Source: Neonectria sp. B-13 (taxonomy: Eukaryota; Ascomycota; Sordariomycetes; Hypocreales; Nectriaceae). Taken from it: a stretch of DNA of 64,000 bases. The position numbers and the translations under genes are program-made. Location: positions 682,001-746,000 of the forward strand of contig NOKP01000007.1 in NCBI GenBank assembly GCA_002682825.1. Reading direction: 5' to 3'. Positions 45,569 to 57,474 of this stretch are shown one piece after another (the first letter of the stretch is position 1; each line of letters starts with the position of its first letter). The notes beneath the pieces are model-generated. The model was given only the letters and a program-made list of their open reading frames with translations. It ran no database searches and was not told the DNA's origin.

Positions 45569-48500
45569 TTGATCGTCATCCCGTCATTGGCAACCTCGCG
45601 CAACGGATCTTCCACTCTCAGATGCTTCAAGAGGAAATAGACGCGGTCGTCAACTCGTGGGCAACAGTGGCCTTTCAGGCGGAGAGGTACTTCAAAGCCG
45701 ACCTTGTAACCAGCTGTTCATCCTCCAGAACGTCAAAGAGTACATTCATGGTTTTCTTGAGAGATCATGTTGCTCGTTTGCCTTGGTTGATTTCTTTCGA
45801 GGTTCTTGACGGCGAGAGTGTGCGAAACTAGGCGCCCTGGTCCAGATACCATTTGCGCAGGTCTACTCAGACATATATTTTGGTGGGTTGTACAGACTCA
45901 GCGCGGATGTACTTTGCTTGATTTCGTAAGGGAATAAACAGCCTACATGGGGGAATTCCAAAGCAGTCACAGGTTATAATGGGAGCAGACAAAGACATTG
46001 TAAGCGAGAGACCTCAAAGAGCCCAATATCTCGATTCAATGAACCTGAGGGTCCCAAAAGTGGTGGAATCAATGGCAATCTGTCAAGTTCAGGGCTCTTG
46101 CCACATTCGGTCAGCCAACTTCCTCACTTTCTGGGGAAACCAGTTCGACAAAACAAAACCCTCAGGCGACCCCAACAAGTCCGTTGTCAGCGGCTAGAAT
46201 TGCGCTTTCCAACATCGCGCGGTCTGGGTCTCCTCCGCCTCTCCGGCCCACCGAGCAGGTGGGGACAGGTGAACCTAGTGTCAGAGCCTAAGGTTACGCG
46301 AAGAGCGCAAGCACGAGACGACAGGGTGACAAACCAGTCAGGGTGTACTATGTATAGGGGCAGTTCATGATTCAGGGCCAATCCTAGGTTGGTCTGAGTC
46401 TTGCACAGGGTTCTCCCGCCGGACCGCTCGTCAAACCGGCAAACGGCAATGCTGGACTCGTCTCTTGTGAGGAGGCCTATATCGTGTTGAACAAAGGGCC
46501 AAAAATACCAGCAACAGAAGAGTTACGACGGCATGAGGGAGATGTGCGTGGCCCAAACCTGACTGTGGGTGGTGTGTATCGCAGCGTTCACTCAAAGCAC
46601 AACAACATGGAGGAGCTCCACGGTTCTGGGACTACTTCGCAGAAATTGACCGCACTGGGCGAATTAAGCGATGATGAACCGGTTAAATTGCAGGCGGGAA
46701 ATCGGAAAACTACTAAGCTCCGAAGATTGGATCTTTGACAGCGTCCCAAGAACGTGTAGCATGTGCTCTCGAGGATTTCCCCTTCTCGTGTAGCTTCGGC
46801 CCAGGAGCTGAAACAATCAATCATGCAAGGCGTTGGGCAATAATAGCAGGTGCCATTGCACAGGTGAGGATGACATGATTGATGATGAATCGCAAATTGT
46901 GCATTTCTCATCACGCGTTGCCAATAAACCGTTAGGAGAGTGGAGAAGAAAAGTTGGCAAGGTCAGACAGCAGAGATCAGAGAGCATGACTGTGGAGAAA
47001 AGAGGTGAGAGGTACAGCGGTTGGCAGGTAATGCCCGTATACAGCGCAGTACGTACCTTGAAAAGCACGAGGACGAATTCATGATTTGTCTGGAGAGTGC
47101 GATATTTACAAAGCACGCATCTCCGCTTTCGTTGACGTACAGAACCGTAACAGGACCTTGTTCGCGCGCCGAGTAATGTTGAGATGGCATTACAACACAA
47201 GACGGATTACCTACCCGCATCAATGGAACCCAACAAGCCCACAGCTTGAAAGATTCCGTAAGGGAATTCTGTAACGATTGGTCCCGCAAGATAAAGGTGC
47301 CAGCCTAGCATCCTCCATTCCCATAAAAAACGTTTCGTGGGGTAATTAAAAAGAAAAAAGGAACCAACCCAAAACATATCCACCGTTGCTCATCAGGGAC
47401 GAACGGACGCACCAAAGTGTGTGGTAGGATTGGAGATGGGCAAGTGGCCCGCTTGCTTTGAGTCACTGGGCTGACAAAGCTGGGAGTCGGCCGGAAACGT
47501 TTGTAATTGACGCCGAAAGGTTACCTCGACATGGTGGCGGACCTTGGTTGCTCGTGGTGAGGCGGAGTGCCAAGGTTTGGTAGCTTTGCAGCCAACGATC
47601 TGACAGCACCGAGGAACAAGACGAGTAACAAGCTGCAGCACTGCAGCCGTGATGCGCACTGGGGTTCTGCGGGTGACGGAGACGTCGGAAGGCGGAGGTG
47701 GACAGCGGGAGGGCCTCGATCTCCAGCCCTGGACGGGTGTAGTGGTGTGTGGAGGCGGGCGCAGGCGAGCAGAGCGTTGTCGTGTCCGCAGAGCCACGCG
47801 GGCAGGTGACCCAACAGAGCAATCCCCAGCTGCCCCAGGAGTCTGAGAAGCAATCCCCGGACTCCCAAGATCCGTCCCTAACAGATCAGATCGTCGCCCT
47901 CTAGTCGCAGCTGACGAACCACGGCCGTCGACTAGAGAGAGATGAGACGTCAGCGAGGCCACGGTGGCGGAGGTTTAGCTTCGTAACTTGGGCAGTACCA
48001 GGAACCGGTTAGCTAGGTAGCACCTTGTTTGGATGACGAGCTTCCCTCGACCCGGGGCAGCAGCGTGCTCTTTGAACGAGGCTTGCGACGGCGGCGTCAT
48101 TCCCCCGCCACTAAAACAAAGGCCGCCAACTCCTGGACTGTAGGTGCGTTGCTGCGTGGGTATCCCTCAGGCCCTCATCAATCACGTACGCTCGTTCATC
48201 GACTAGTAGGGAGTTCCTTTGGAGCGAGCGGAGCGAGAGAGACAAGGATCACCCAATGCGTCGTGAACAGAAAGAACCTGGATAGGATATTGACAAGGGT
48301 CGACCGGAGGAGAGGAGGAGGAGGAGGAGGGAAGGGAAGTCCCCCGCAGCCCACATAACAGTCGTAGCCCTGTGGACCTGTGGTGTATGTAGTACGCAGT
48401 TACTGGACCGGAAGTCACTGCGCAACTGTCTTCTTGGTTCGGGTCCGCAACGTTCAGCGTTGGAGATGTTGAAAACAAAGGTCCGAGATGTTGCACTTGG

Positions 48501-49506
48501 CACCCAGCCCCTGTGTTGTCCGTCTGGGGCAATAAGCAGCACCCTAACTAACGGTCCTAAGGGGTAACGGACGCCCGTAGCACTGGGCATGGCGTGGAAT
48601 GGCGTGCGTGTGGGTGTCAAGGCGTGTCTGCGTGGCCAAGACCAGTTGACCAGTTGGTGGCCAGCGCCTAGTTTTGGTGGATGGAGGGGAGAGAGCCACT
48701 GTATTCGTAGTTGCTTAGGTGGGTCCACTATTGTTCACCAGCAGTTGCAGGCCCCCAAGAGCCCCAGCCAGGCCCAGCCAAGGCCTGCTCCTGCGCTCGA
48801 GCAGGATCTAGTAGAGACGACCAGAAACGAAAACCTTCCTTCCCTCGCGCCCTCCCTCTCACTGACTCTCTCCTCTTTCACTCTTCCATCTTCTACCTCG
48901 CTCTCTGCCACTCGCTCTGTATCTATCCCAATTCTCCTATCTTCGCCAGTCCTCTCCAAACCCCTCTGAACAACTCTGCGCGACAGCGATAGCGACAACG
49001 CCAACATCCGATTAACCCGCTCTCTCGCTCTCTTCGCCCGCTCTCGGCGCTCCCGTCCCGCGATTGCGCAGTCTATCACTTCTACCCCTCCACCAAACCC
49101 CCGTGCTCAGTCGCCAGTGCCTGGACGTCGCTGCTCGTCTAGGCATCCCCCTCCGAAGACGCCGAGGCTCCCCGACGGCTCGAAATTCCCTCCGCCTTTC
49201 ATTCTTGCGGGCTTTCTTATATCAGTATCTCAGTGCTATAACCGCTGCAGCTTGGCATTATTCGTCCTCTAACGTTACTCTAACTTGGCAACTGTACCTC
49301 CGGAGTACTGATTGTGTGCACCTTTACCCCACCGCCGACGCCTGTCTTCTTAATTAGCCATCGGTTCCGGCCGCCACCACAGCCAAACCCCTCGCCGTCA
49401 TCCGTGACTTTCAAGCACCAATCTTGCAACACGACACCAACCTCCGTCGTCGCCCTCGTACTCACACAACCACCACCGCAACCTCACACACATAACAGAT
49501 CCCATC
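45569..49506. other. Gene-poor region and NMNAT promoter
   Basis: No convincing gene in 3.9 kb. Open frames such as 45565-45831, 46484-46738 and 47393-47962 lack family features. From about 48,830 to 49,500 the plus strand is CT-rich and probably the leader or promoter of the next gene. A (GGA)n tract lies at about 48,308-48,335. Confidence 0.45.
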
Positions 49507-50558
49507 ATGGCTTGCGACTATCAATATGTCAAGGACAAGACGCCTGAGGGCTACTCCTTCCCCTCGCACCGACTTCAACGTACTTGCGATCCTTCCCTTG
49601 TCCCCTTGGTCCTGGTCGCTTGTGGCTCATTTTCCCCGATTACTTTCCTGCACTTGCGAATGTTCGCGATGGCCAGGGACCACTGTCGCAATGAAGGTCA
49701 GTTTCTGCTAGTTAATAGCCGCTAGCGTAAACCCCGAGGACGTCTGCTAATGCGTCTCGCGACAGGCTTCGAAGTTATTGGCGGCTTTTTGAGTCCAGTT
49801 TCGGACGCATACAAGAAGAAGGGCCTTGCTCCGGCCCGGCATCGCATTCGCATGTGCGAGATGGCCACTGAGAATACTTCCAAGTGGTTGATGGTCGACC
49901 CATGGGAGGCTGAGAGCCCGACCTACATCCCGACAGCCCGTGTGCTCGACCATTTCAACTACGAAATCAACGAAGTCATGGGCGGCGTCGAGTGCACCGA
50001 TGGCACCCGTAAGCGCGCCCGTATCGCCCTTCTCGCCGGCCTCGACCTGATCCAGACCATGTCCACCCCCTCGGTTTGGGACGCCCGCGATCTCGATCAC
50101 ATCCTAGGCAACTACGGTGTCTTTGCTCTTGAGCGCTCTGGAATAGAGCTTGGCTCTGCCTTGTCGAACCTCGGACAGTGGGAGGAAAACATCCATATCA
50201 TTCGCCAGGTACGAGACCAGCTTGTGTGCCATCTTGCACTGCATACGCATCCGCATCCGCATCCATACCCCCGCCACATAGCTAACATCCCATGAATAGG
50301 TCGTCACCAACGACATCAGCAGTACTAAGGTCCGTCTGCTGTTGAAGCGCGACATGAGTATCGATTACCTGTGAGTGGCCATTCGACAATTTGCCCCTCC
50401 CGGCGTCGCGCTGACTCTTGTGTCTCAGAATCCCCGATGATGTCATCAACTACATTTATGAGCATAACCTCTATCGTGACCTCGACATGTCCAGCGACTC
50501 TAAGGGCAAGGACAAAACCGACTCTGATATGTCTGTTGCTGGTCCCAGTAAGGGCTGA
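49507..50558 (+). CDS. NMA1: Nicotinamide/nicotinate mononucleotide adenylyltransferase
   Basis: Four exons, 49507-49696, 49766-50208, 50300-50370 and 50429-50558, give 277 residues. It joins NMN or NaMN with ATP to make NAD or deamido-NAD, the common last stage of NAD synthesis. The nucleotidyltransferase signature is VACGSFSPITFLHLRMFAMA, with the GxFxPxxxxH motif at 40-49. It continues GFEVIGGFLSPVSDAYKKKG directly after intron 1, and the second motif ISSTKVR (154-160) lies in exon 3. KWLMVDPWEAESPTYIPTA and YGVFALERSG are also typical. The donors are GTCAGT, GTACGA and GTGAGT. It lacks the long N-terminal extension of yeast Nma1/Nma2, as is usual in filamentous fungi. The Ser/Lys-rich tail after LYRDLDMSSDSKG is not conserved. 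Confidence 0.95.
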
Positions 50559-52510
50559 TCCAACGCCGCTTGCCGTGGGCCACAACCTTTTTTTTCTTTC
50601 TACAATACACGAAACCAGACCTCATCCCGCCCTACGCGCCCCGGCCCTATGCCTAACCAGCGCAACTTAATGGGACTGTTCTAGAGCTTGCGGAGAGCTC
50701 GAATATGTCCAACAACACCTTCGAGGAGGGGCAACCGGGCATTTAACCAGCTATCTAAGGGAATTGAGGTTAATTAGCAAGGATCCAGATTTGGATCTTG
50801 GTAGTTTCCCGCTGAGGTAGCGCGCTCGACGCTTCAGAGCCCTTCCTCAGCCTAGTTGGAAACTTTTGCATTCCTGGGCTGAGGAGGAAAGACCAGCGCC
50901 GCACATGCCCTCTTGGGGGTGGTACGGAGGTTGTCTCGGAGATGGGGTTTCCTGGTCTCATTTCCCACTGGCAACGTTGGACTGTTTGATTTTTGGGATA
51001 ACGGCGTCTTGGGCGGAGCTAGCAGATTATGCTTCTTTCTGTCCGATAGAGTCCGCTACCAGAGCGGCAGTTTCTGTTTTTCCTCCATGAATGAGGTGAC
51101 ACAAGACGGGGAATCCCGCAACCGTCTGTTCGCCCAGTCTTCCCTCTCGGGGCGATTTGTTTGAGTTCGGAGACGTGACCGAGATGATGAGGCCGTAGTT
51201 TCTGCTGGGGGTCGGCGAGCGAGTTATCTGCACGATAGCGGTGTTGAGTTGGTGTCGAGGAAACTGGGCGCGTTCTTGTACACCCCGGACTATCGCGGTG
51301 GAATATCGCGGTGGACTATGGTGGGGGAGGGATTGCTTGGCAACTGTCAAGTTGCCGAGGGCGACAAGTTGTCAATACACGTCACCACTGCTTTGACATG
51401 TTGATACACCTGCTTCAGCGAGCGAGAAGGGAAACTGCAGCGAGGCAAGAAAACTGGCCGGCGGCGATTCTAAGCCAAATGGTCTTGTCCTGGCAAACTC
51501 ACATGTCAAGCCAAGGTATTAGCACAGCAGCCACGAAGTATTGTGAGGGAGATAAAGATTAATAGACAAGAGGTTCCGGAGACCCTACCCTATCTCTTAA
51601 AGCCAGGCGCTGTCTGGATCAGGAAGCTGTGCTATCTGCATTCACGATACCGGCTTGGCGCTCCTTGAATTTATGCAAAATTCCGTCCATTGGACATGGT
51701 TGTACGACCGGCGGGTTCCGCCAATGTCCGGGGCGTTGTATCCAAAGGAGAGGAGAGTTTGGGGGCATGTTTATAAGTGGCAGGGGAGCCTAGGCGAGAT
51801 GGCTGCACGAATGAGGTGGGCGAGATGCAGGACGTTGTGTATAACTCCAGGGCTCGGCCGGGAGGGGTTCTGGCCAATGGCGAATTGGGATCTTGCCATG
51901 GACGGGAAACTAGACGAGATGGGAGCTGCAAAAGTGCTTTTGTCTGGAGAGCTCGCAGGCCAAAGAGTGAGAGAAAGCGAGGCACCTGCAGAATGCGGCA
52001 AGGCGCGGCCGCGATGATCGGCCTTGGTTTTTTTGTGTTTTCCCCAAAGATCCCCTGATCAGTGATGCTTAGTGGCCGAATCGCCGGCGGCGCATCGGTG
52101 AACGTGCCAGGGCGTGGCGGATCGATAGGACGGAGCTGATACGGGCGTGACCGGGGTTGGTCACTGCCAAGGACGATGCATCATGCCAGGGCCTTCTTGG
52201 AATGAGAAATGTCGAGAGGTTCGGTATCGCATCGGGGCGCGCACAGAGTTGGCGTCGGGGATTGGCACTGCTAAGGGCTTTGGTCTTTTTGGACGAAGGT
52301 ACGGCCGAGCAGGAGAAGCAGGGGTGCGAAGGAATGTATGCGCGGGACGAGGCCGTCTTGTTAGTCGAGTTCGGTGTAAACCGTCAGATGCGGACGAGGC
52401 CGCGGGATGCAGATACAGATATATAACGGGATGGGTGCATGCATTGGACGATCGATACCGCCTCATCTCTCCCTCTCCTCCCTCCCTCCTTCGTCTTTTG
52501 CTCCTCCACG
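50559..52510. other. Intergenic region
   Basis: About 1.9 kb. It holds the 3' flank of the NMNAT gene and the promoter of the nuclease gene, with a CT-rich stretch just before that start (52,465-52,508). The open frame at 51655-52017 has no recognisable content. Confidence 0.45.
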
Positions 52511-54466
52511 ATGAAGGCCTCCCTCGCCGCGTCGCTGCTCAGCGCCGTCGTGTCGGTGTCGGCCGAGACCATTGCGCAGATCAACGGCAACCGGTTCCTG
52601 TCGCCCTACGACGGCAAGAACGTCACTGACGTCGTCGGCCTGGTCACGGCCATTAGCAGCGCGGGCTTCTGGCTGCGGTCCACGAAGCCGGACAAGAACA
52701 TCGCCACCTCGGAGGGCTTGTACGTGTTCGGCAGCAAGGCGACGTCCCAGGTGGCTGTGGGGGATGTCGTGACGCTTGACGGCTTGGTGAAGGAGTACAG
52801 GTGAGTGTGACAAGCCATGATGGCTGTCATGACGTTGGTACCTTATATACCAGGAACACACGGACTAACTGATGCCTCGGTAGGTCCTCGTCGGACTACC
52901 TCTACCTCACCGAGCTCACCTCCCCCGCCAACATCGTCGTGCAGTCCTCCAACACGGCGTTCGAACCCCTCGTCATCGGCGTCGACACCCCCACGCCCCC
53001 GGGCAAGCACTACTCCAAGCTCGACGGCGGCGACATCTTCGCCGTCCCCAACGCGGCCACCCGCGTGTCCACCGAGAACCCCAAGCTGCAGCCCAAGGCG
53101 TACGGCCTCGACTTCTGGGAGAGCCTCGTCGGCGAGCTGGTCACCGTCAGGGACGCCTACGCCATCAGCCGCCCCAGCAGCTTCGGCGATGTCTGGGTCC
53201 GTGGCGATTGGAAGGTTTCCGGCCTGAATGGCCACGGCGGCTTGACCATGCTGGACAAAGGTTTGTTCTCCCTCGGTCCTCTTCATTCATTAATGCTTGA
53301 ATATCATGCTGACCTCGACAGACGCCCAACCTGAGGCCATCATCATTGGCTCCCCCGTCGACGGCTCCGGCAACCCCGACGACACCAAGCTGGGCGACTA
53401 TCTTGGCGACATCACCGGTATCGTCTACAACGCCTTCGGCTTCTATCGCATCTTGCCCCTGACCGCCGTCGCCGTCGTCGAGTCCACCGACGCCGAGTAC
53501 CCAGCTGTGGGCTTCTCTAGCACCGGCTCCTGCAAGGGGATCACCGTCGCGGACTACAACGCCGAGAACCTCAACCCGGCGTCAGCTCACCTGCCCCTCG
53601 TCATTGACCAGATCGTCCACAAGCTGCTCACCCCGGACATCATCTTCCTCCAGGAGGTGCAGGACAACACCGGCGCCACCAACGACGGCGTCATCTCCGC
53701 CAACGAGACGCTCATCGCCCTGGTAACAGGCATCGAGGAAGCCAGCGGCGTCGTCTACGACTTCGTCGATGTCGACCCTGTCAACAACAAAGACGGCGGC
53801 CAGCCTGGAGGCAACATCCGCGTGGCCTACCTCTACCGCCCCGACGCCGTCCAGCTCGTCGACATTAACCCGGGCAATGCCACCGATGCCAACGAGGTTC
53901 TCGCGGGCCCAACCCTCAAGTACAACCCGGGCCTGATCGAACCTGCCAACTCGGCCTGGGACGCGAGCCGCAAGCCGCTGGTCGCCATGTGGCAGCCGGT
54001 CAAGGGCAGCTCAACGCCCTTCTTCACCGTCAACGTGCACTTCGGCAGCAAGGGCGGCTCATCGTCGCTGCACGGCGACCCGCGCCCACCCGTCAACAAG
54101 GGCGTCGAGAAGCGCACATTGCAGGCGCAGTTGACGGCTGCCTTCATCGCAAAGATCCTCGCTGCGGATCGCAAGGCGCACATCATCGCGGCGGGCGACT
54201 TCAACGAGTTTGTGCAGGTCGAGCCCATGCAGACCTTCCTGGACGTGTCGGGCCTAATGGACATGGACGACGCGGCCAAGATCTCCGCTGTGGAGCGATA
54301 CACGTACCTGTTCGACATGAACTGCGAGGCGCTCGACCATATGTTCATTAGTAAGAGCCTGCGAACCGGTGTGAAGTACGAGCACCTGCACCTCAACACG
54401 TGGCAAAACTTCGACGACCAGGTCAGCGACCACGATCCCAGTGTGGCGCGCTTCAACTTATGTTAG
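52511..54466 (+). CDS. Secreted endonuclease/exonuclease/phosphatase-family protein
   Basis: Three exons, 52511-52800, 52884-53260 and 53322-54466, give 603 residues. The N-terminus MKASLAASLLSAVVSVSAET is a clear signal peptide with likely cleavage after SVSA. Residues 20-240 form the OB-like domain seen in extracellular nucleases of the ExeM/NucH kind (TIAQINGNRFLSPYDGKNVT, VGDVVTLDGLVKEY). The EEP catalytic domain follows with all key motifs: ITVADYNAENLNP, PDIIFLQEVQDN (Glu), FFTVNVHFGSKGG (His), AAGDFNEF (Asp, Asn), CEALDHMFIS and VSDHDPSVA (terminal Asp-His). It probably cleaves extracellular nucleic acid for phosphate or nitrogen; a phosphatase role cannot be excluded. Codon use is strongly C-ending, unlike some neighbours. 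A close convergent gene begins 254 bp downstream. Confidence 0.9.
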
Positions 54467-54720
54467 GCGGCAGAGCGCCTTGGGAGGGAATGATGAGTTA
54501 TCTGATCGGCGCAAACGTGGGCCTGAGAAATGGTCATCATGTATATATGTCGATTGATGTGAAGTGTAAAATGTGAAATGATTCAGCTTCAATTGTGCAC
54601 GAGATCGGCTAAAAGTTGGTGAAGTTCAAGTCCGATTATTGCTTGTCTTGAGCCCCGCATATCCAAACTCCAACCTAGGACTTATCCAAGAGCAAAGTAA
54701 CCCTTGGCTTAGCTCAGGTG

Positions 54721-56142
54721 TCACTTAGGGCTTCTGTCACTCGCGACTTCATTGTCCTCTTCTTCGTCTTCTTCTTCTTCCGCTTCCTCGTCTTCATCAT
54801 CATTATCATCGTCGTCGTCGTCATCGTCCGCATCCTCGTCCAAATTAGGATCTGGCATTACGATGCTGTTCAAAAACGAAACCTATCCACCTTGCATGTG
54901 AGCGCTCCAGTCATAATTATCCTCAGGGTTAGAACAAAACAGCACTTACAAATCCAAATAGTGGCCGAAGAACCTCCTTGAGCTGCTCCTGTGCATTTTC
55001 ACTAGTGAACAAGTCGTCCTTGATCTTCTTTCCCACGGTAAAATTCTTCAGCCTAAGCAGCTCAATATCAGGATGGTCACGTCGGTAGCCCTATCATATC
55101 AAGGATGTGATTAGCAACCGTCGGGTCCGAACCGCTCATGTAGACTCGTACCGATGGGGCGAGCGTTAGCGAACCCTCCTTGTTCTCGGCCGCGAACGCG
55201 TGTAACGCAGCCTTTTCCTTGGCGTCCTTCTTGAGCTTGGGGAGGAACATCCGCTTGAAGTCTGGGTCGTTGAGAACCCGGCGCCAGCCTTTGGGCCGCC
55301 GATCGATGCTTTGGCGGAGGAGGAGAAGCTTGTCCCAGGCTGGACACCAGATGCCGCCGCCAATGAAGGCCGACCCGGGCTCGCAGTGTATGTAATAGCA
55401 CGCGTACGAGCCTTTGCGGCCGGTACGGGACCAGGCAGCGGAGAAATGAGGCTGTATCGATGAAATTGTGAGCAGGGTTCGTTTGAATGAGAATGTAGAG
55501 ATCGGACCTTGTAGGGTGTTGGGTTTTTGCTAAAGCGTACGTCTCTATAGATGCGGAAGATGACGTCCTTGGCGGGCAGCTCGGGTATCGTTTCATCAAC
55601 GTCGGCGACGGTCTCGGTTGCGCGGGTTACGAATGACTCCCAGTCTTTCAGAGCACGCCTGTACTCGGCATCATGCGCTACGTTCCCATTAGCAATCTCG
55701 TTCATGGCACATGTTCCATCGAGCACGCACACTTCAGCCACGGCCGACGGTTGTTTGCCTTGAGTTCCTTCAAGAAAAGGACTGTATTCGGGTGCAGTTT
55801 CTCATCCTCATACTCGATGCCGCCCAGATCGAGTAGTTTCGGCAACGGGATGAAGGTCACCTTTGGCGGCGCATCCGAATCGTCTGAATCATCGTCATCC
55901 TCCTCCTCCTCCTGTTTTTGTTCTTCGTCTTGATACGGCTCTTCGGACTCCTCCTTCTTTGCGACCAGCTTTGTTGGGGGTCTTCCGCGCTTCCGTTTCG
56001 GTTGTGGTTCCGTCTCCTCGACCTCTTTGCTGTTGAGCTCGTCGCTGCTGCTGTCAAAGTACTGACTCTTGGTGGACGTGCGCCGTGAACTCCGGCGGGG
56101 ACCAGCGACTGCCTCGTCGGCAGTACGCTTTCGAGGAGGCAT
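54721..56142 (-). CDS. DUF2461 (TIGR02453) family protein with acidic tail
   Basis: Five exons, 56142-55731, 55677-55508, 55451-55152, 55090-54950 and 54882-54721, give 394 residues. The first 115 residues are nuclear-like and charged: MPPRKRTADEAVAGPRRSSR, then KRKRGRPPTK (an AT-hook-like GRP core), then an Asp/Glu run. The DUF2461 domain follows: TVLFLKELKANNRRPWLKS|, DAEYRRALKDWESFV, VIFRIYRDVRFSKNPTPYK|, PHFSAAWSRTGRKGSYACYY, IHCEPGSAFIGGGIWCPA and GYRRDHPDIELLRLKNFTVG. The last exon encodes a C-terminal Asp/Glu-rich tail of about 35 residues ending DRSPK. The biochemical function of DUF2461 is not established as far as I know. The long acidic tail explains a misleading open frame on the other strand (54718-54981). 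Confidence 0.88.
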
Positions 56143-56370
56143 TTTGTTCACGATGGCAATCAATTCGAGATCAGGTAACCGGCCAGAACCAACAATGGAA
56201 TCGAGGATTGGCTGCGAGGGCTGCGTGAGGTGGATGTGGTGTCGTCATCTATCGCTTCTCTCGCGTCGCGCGTAGTGGGAGAACGGCTTAGGCACGCGCT
56301 GTCACGTGGGACTTTGGTCAAATATGGCCAGCAGAGTGGGCTTAAGCACGCTAGAAATTAGTGTCATATT

Positions 56371-56702
56371 TTATTGAGTGGTAATTATACCACTTCTGTC
56401 TAGCACTAATATGGCGTGTACGACTCTGGAAAAGTTGAACACTGGCAGGCAGCGAATTTTGTCGAGATCCAGGTCAAGCAAAGTCTCGAAAATTCCGTCA
56501 GTGGCAATAAGGCAGGCGGAAAGTGCATTGGCGTGAGATGTTGTCAGGGAGTCCTCAATTAGTATCCCACCCTTCAACATTGCGGTGTCGAAGGGCGGTT
56601 TCACGTCCCCCTTTGCCTCTCCATTGAGACCAATCTCGTGCATGCAGAGGATGAGGTGGTCCGAAATTCTCCGCGTTGCTAGACGGTTGTAAGAAAAATG
56701 GT
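56371..56702 (-). pseudogene. Relic of a fungal Zn2Cys6-type transcription factor
   Basis: One open stretch reads DHFSYNRLATRRISDHLILC, MHEIGLNGE, VKPPFDTAMLKGG, ALSACLIATDGIFETLLDLD and KIRCLPVFNFSRVVHAILVL, then stops at once. This is the characteristic internal segment of a fungal Zn2Cys6 factor subfamily (pattern: HEIGLH, PPF, LSACL...LDTFLSL...IRCLPVF.FVRVAYAVVVL). Neither the zinc cluster upstream nor the rest of the regulatory domain downstream is present. A stop precedes the stretch in frame. About 110 residues survive, so it is a fragment rather than a working gene. Confidence 0.7.
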
Positions 56703-56730
56703 CTCAGGCAGTATTTACAACGGAAGACTT

Positions 56731-56810
56731 TAAGTCGAATTCGAGGACGAGGATGAGTTGTTAGCTGAATTAGCTCTGCCATGGAGTCGATGTTGTTGAA
56801 CTCGACGTTG
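56731..56810 (-). repeat. Diverged copy of part of the neighbouring gene
   Basis: About 80 bp line up with 58511-58590 inside the next gene: both begin TAAGTCGAATTC, keep the same spacing to a GCTGRATT block, and share TTGAACTCG. By eye about 36 of 47 bases match in the second block, many differences being A/G or C/T. The encoded peptides are EFNNIDSMAELIQ here and EFKNTESVAETIQ in the gene. Confidence 0.65.
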
Positions 56811-57392
56811 CTAGAGTTAGTGTCACTCGACTGAAGCTTGGTGCTGTTGGACTCAGTCTGCTTGGACTCGGTGTTGCTGGACTGATGTTTGTTGAGCAGC
56901 GAAGCGGATTTCATGAACATCGGAGACCCAGGTAATCTCTTTACCTAACGTCCTTGTCACAGTCCAACACAACCCCCTCCCATTCAACCGGTAGTTACCT
57001 CCTCGTTAGATTGGTTACTATCAATTGATTGAGACCGCTAGGACTGCTTGATTAGGGCCCTAAATTTTATATTTAGGGGGTTTATAGAAGGGGTGGTCAT
57101 AAAGTACAACAGCCTAGGCTCTACCAGGCCCTATTAATTAGGAGTCTGTAGGGGCCGAGGATAGAACAGGTTAAAACGTGGATTTCTGGATTTCGGCCAC
57201 TTGTACTATTGACTTATGCCACGATGTTAATTCTTTTGGCTGACCTCATTCTACAATCACGAAAATGAACCAAGAAGCAGATTGTTATACAGTGTGAAAT
57301 TCAATTTCCGTTACCCTGTTCCGTTCCAAAAGCAGTTCCTATGCTAGCAAGTTTTGTTTCCGTGTTCCTTGTCATAATCTTCATGTCTCGTC

Positions 57393-57433
57393 ACTCATCA
57401 TCATTCATCATCATCATTCATCATCATTCATCC
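57393..57433. repeat. (CATCATCATT)n microsatellite
   Basis: Imperfect tandem CATCATTCAT units lie just beyond the 3' end of the next minus-strand gene. Confidence 0.85.
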
Positions 57434-57474
57434 ATCGATCCCGAGCCGCCCTCGTACAGCTGACTCTTCTGTCC

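Larger units (their letters stand above)
56143..57474. other. Intergenic region with relics, AT-rich left of the next gene
   Basis: Contains the transcription-factor relic and the duplicated fragment listed separately. From about 57,000 to 57,470 it is AT-rich and ends in a CATCATCATT microsatellite. Confidence 0.5.

Noticed and set aside
47393..47962. 189-residue minus-strand frame
   Set aside because: Ser/Arg/Pro/Thr-rich in three overlapping frames alike, without motifs; reads as non-coding GC-rich DNA.
54718..54981. Plus-strand 87-residue hydrophobic frame
   Set aside because: Antisense to the Asp/Glu-rich last exon of the DUF2461 gene; the Phe/Val/Ile runs are the complement of acidic codons.
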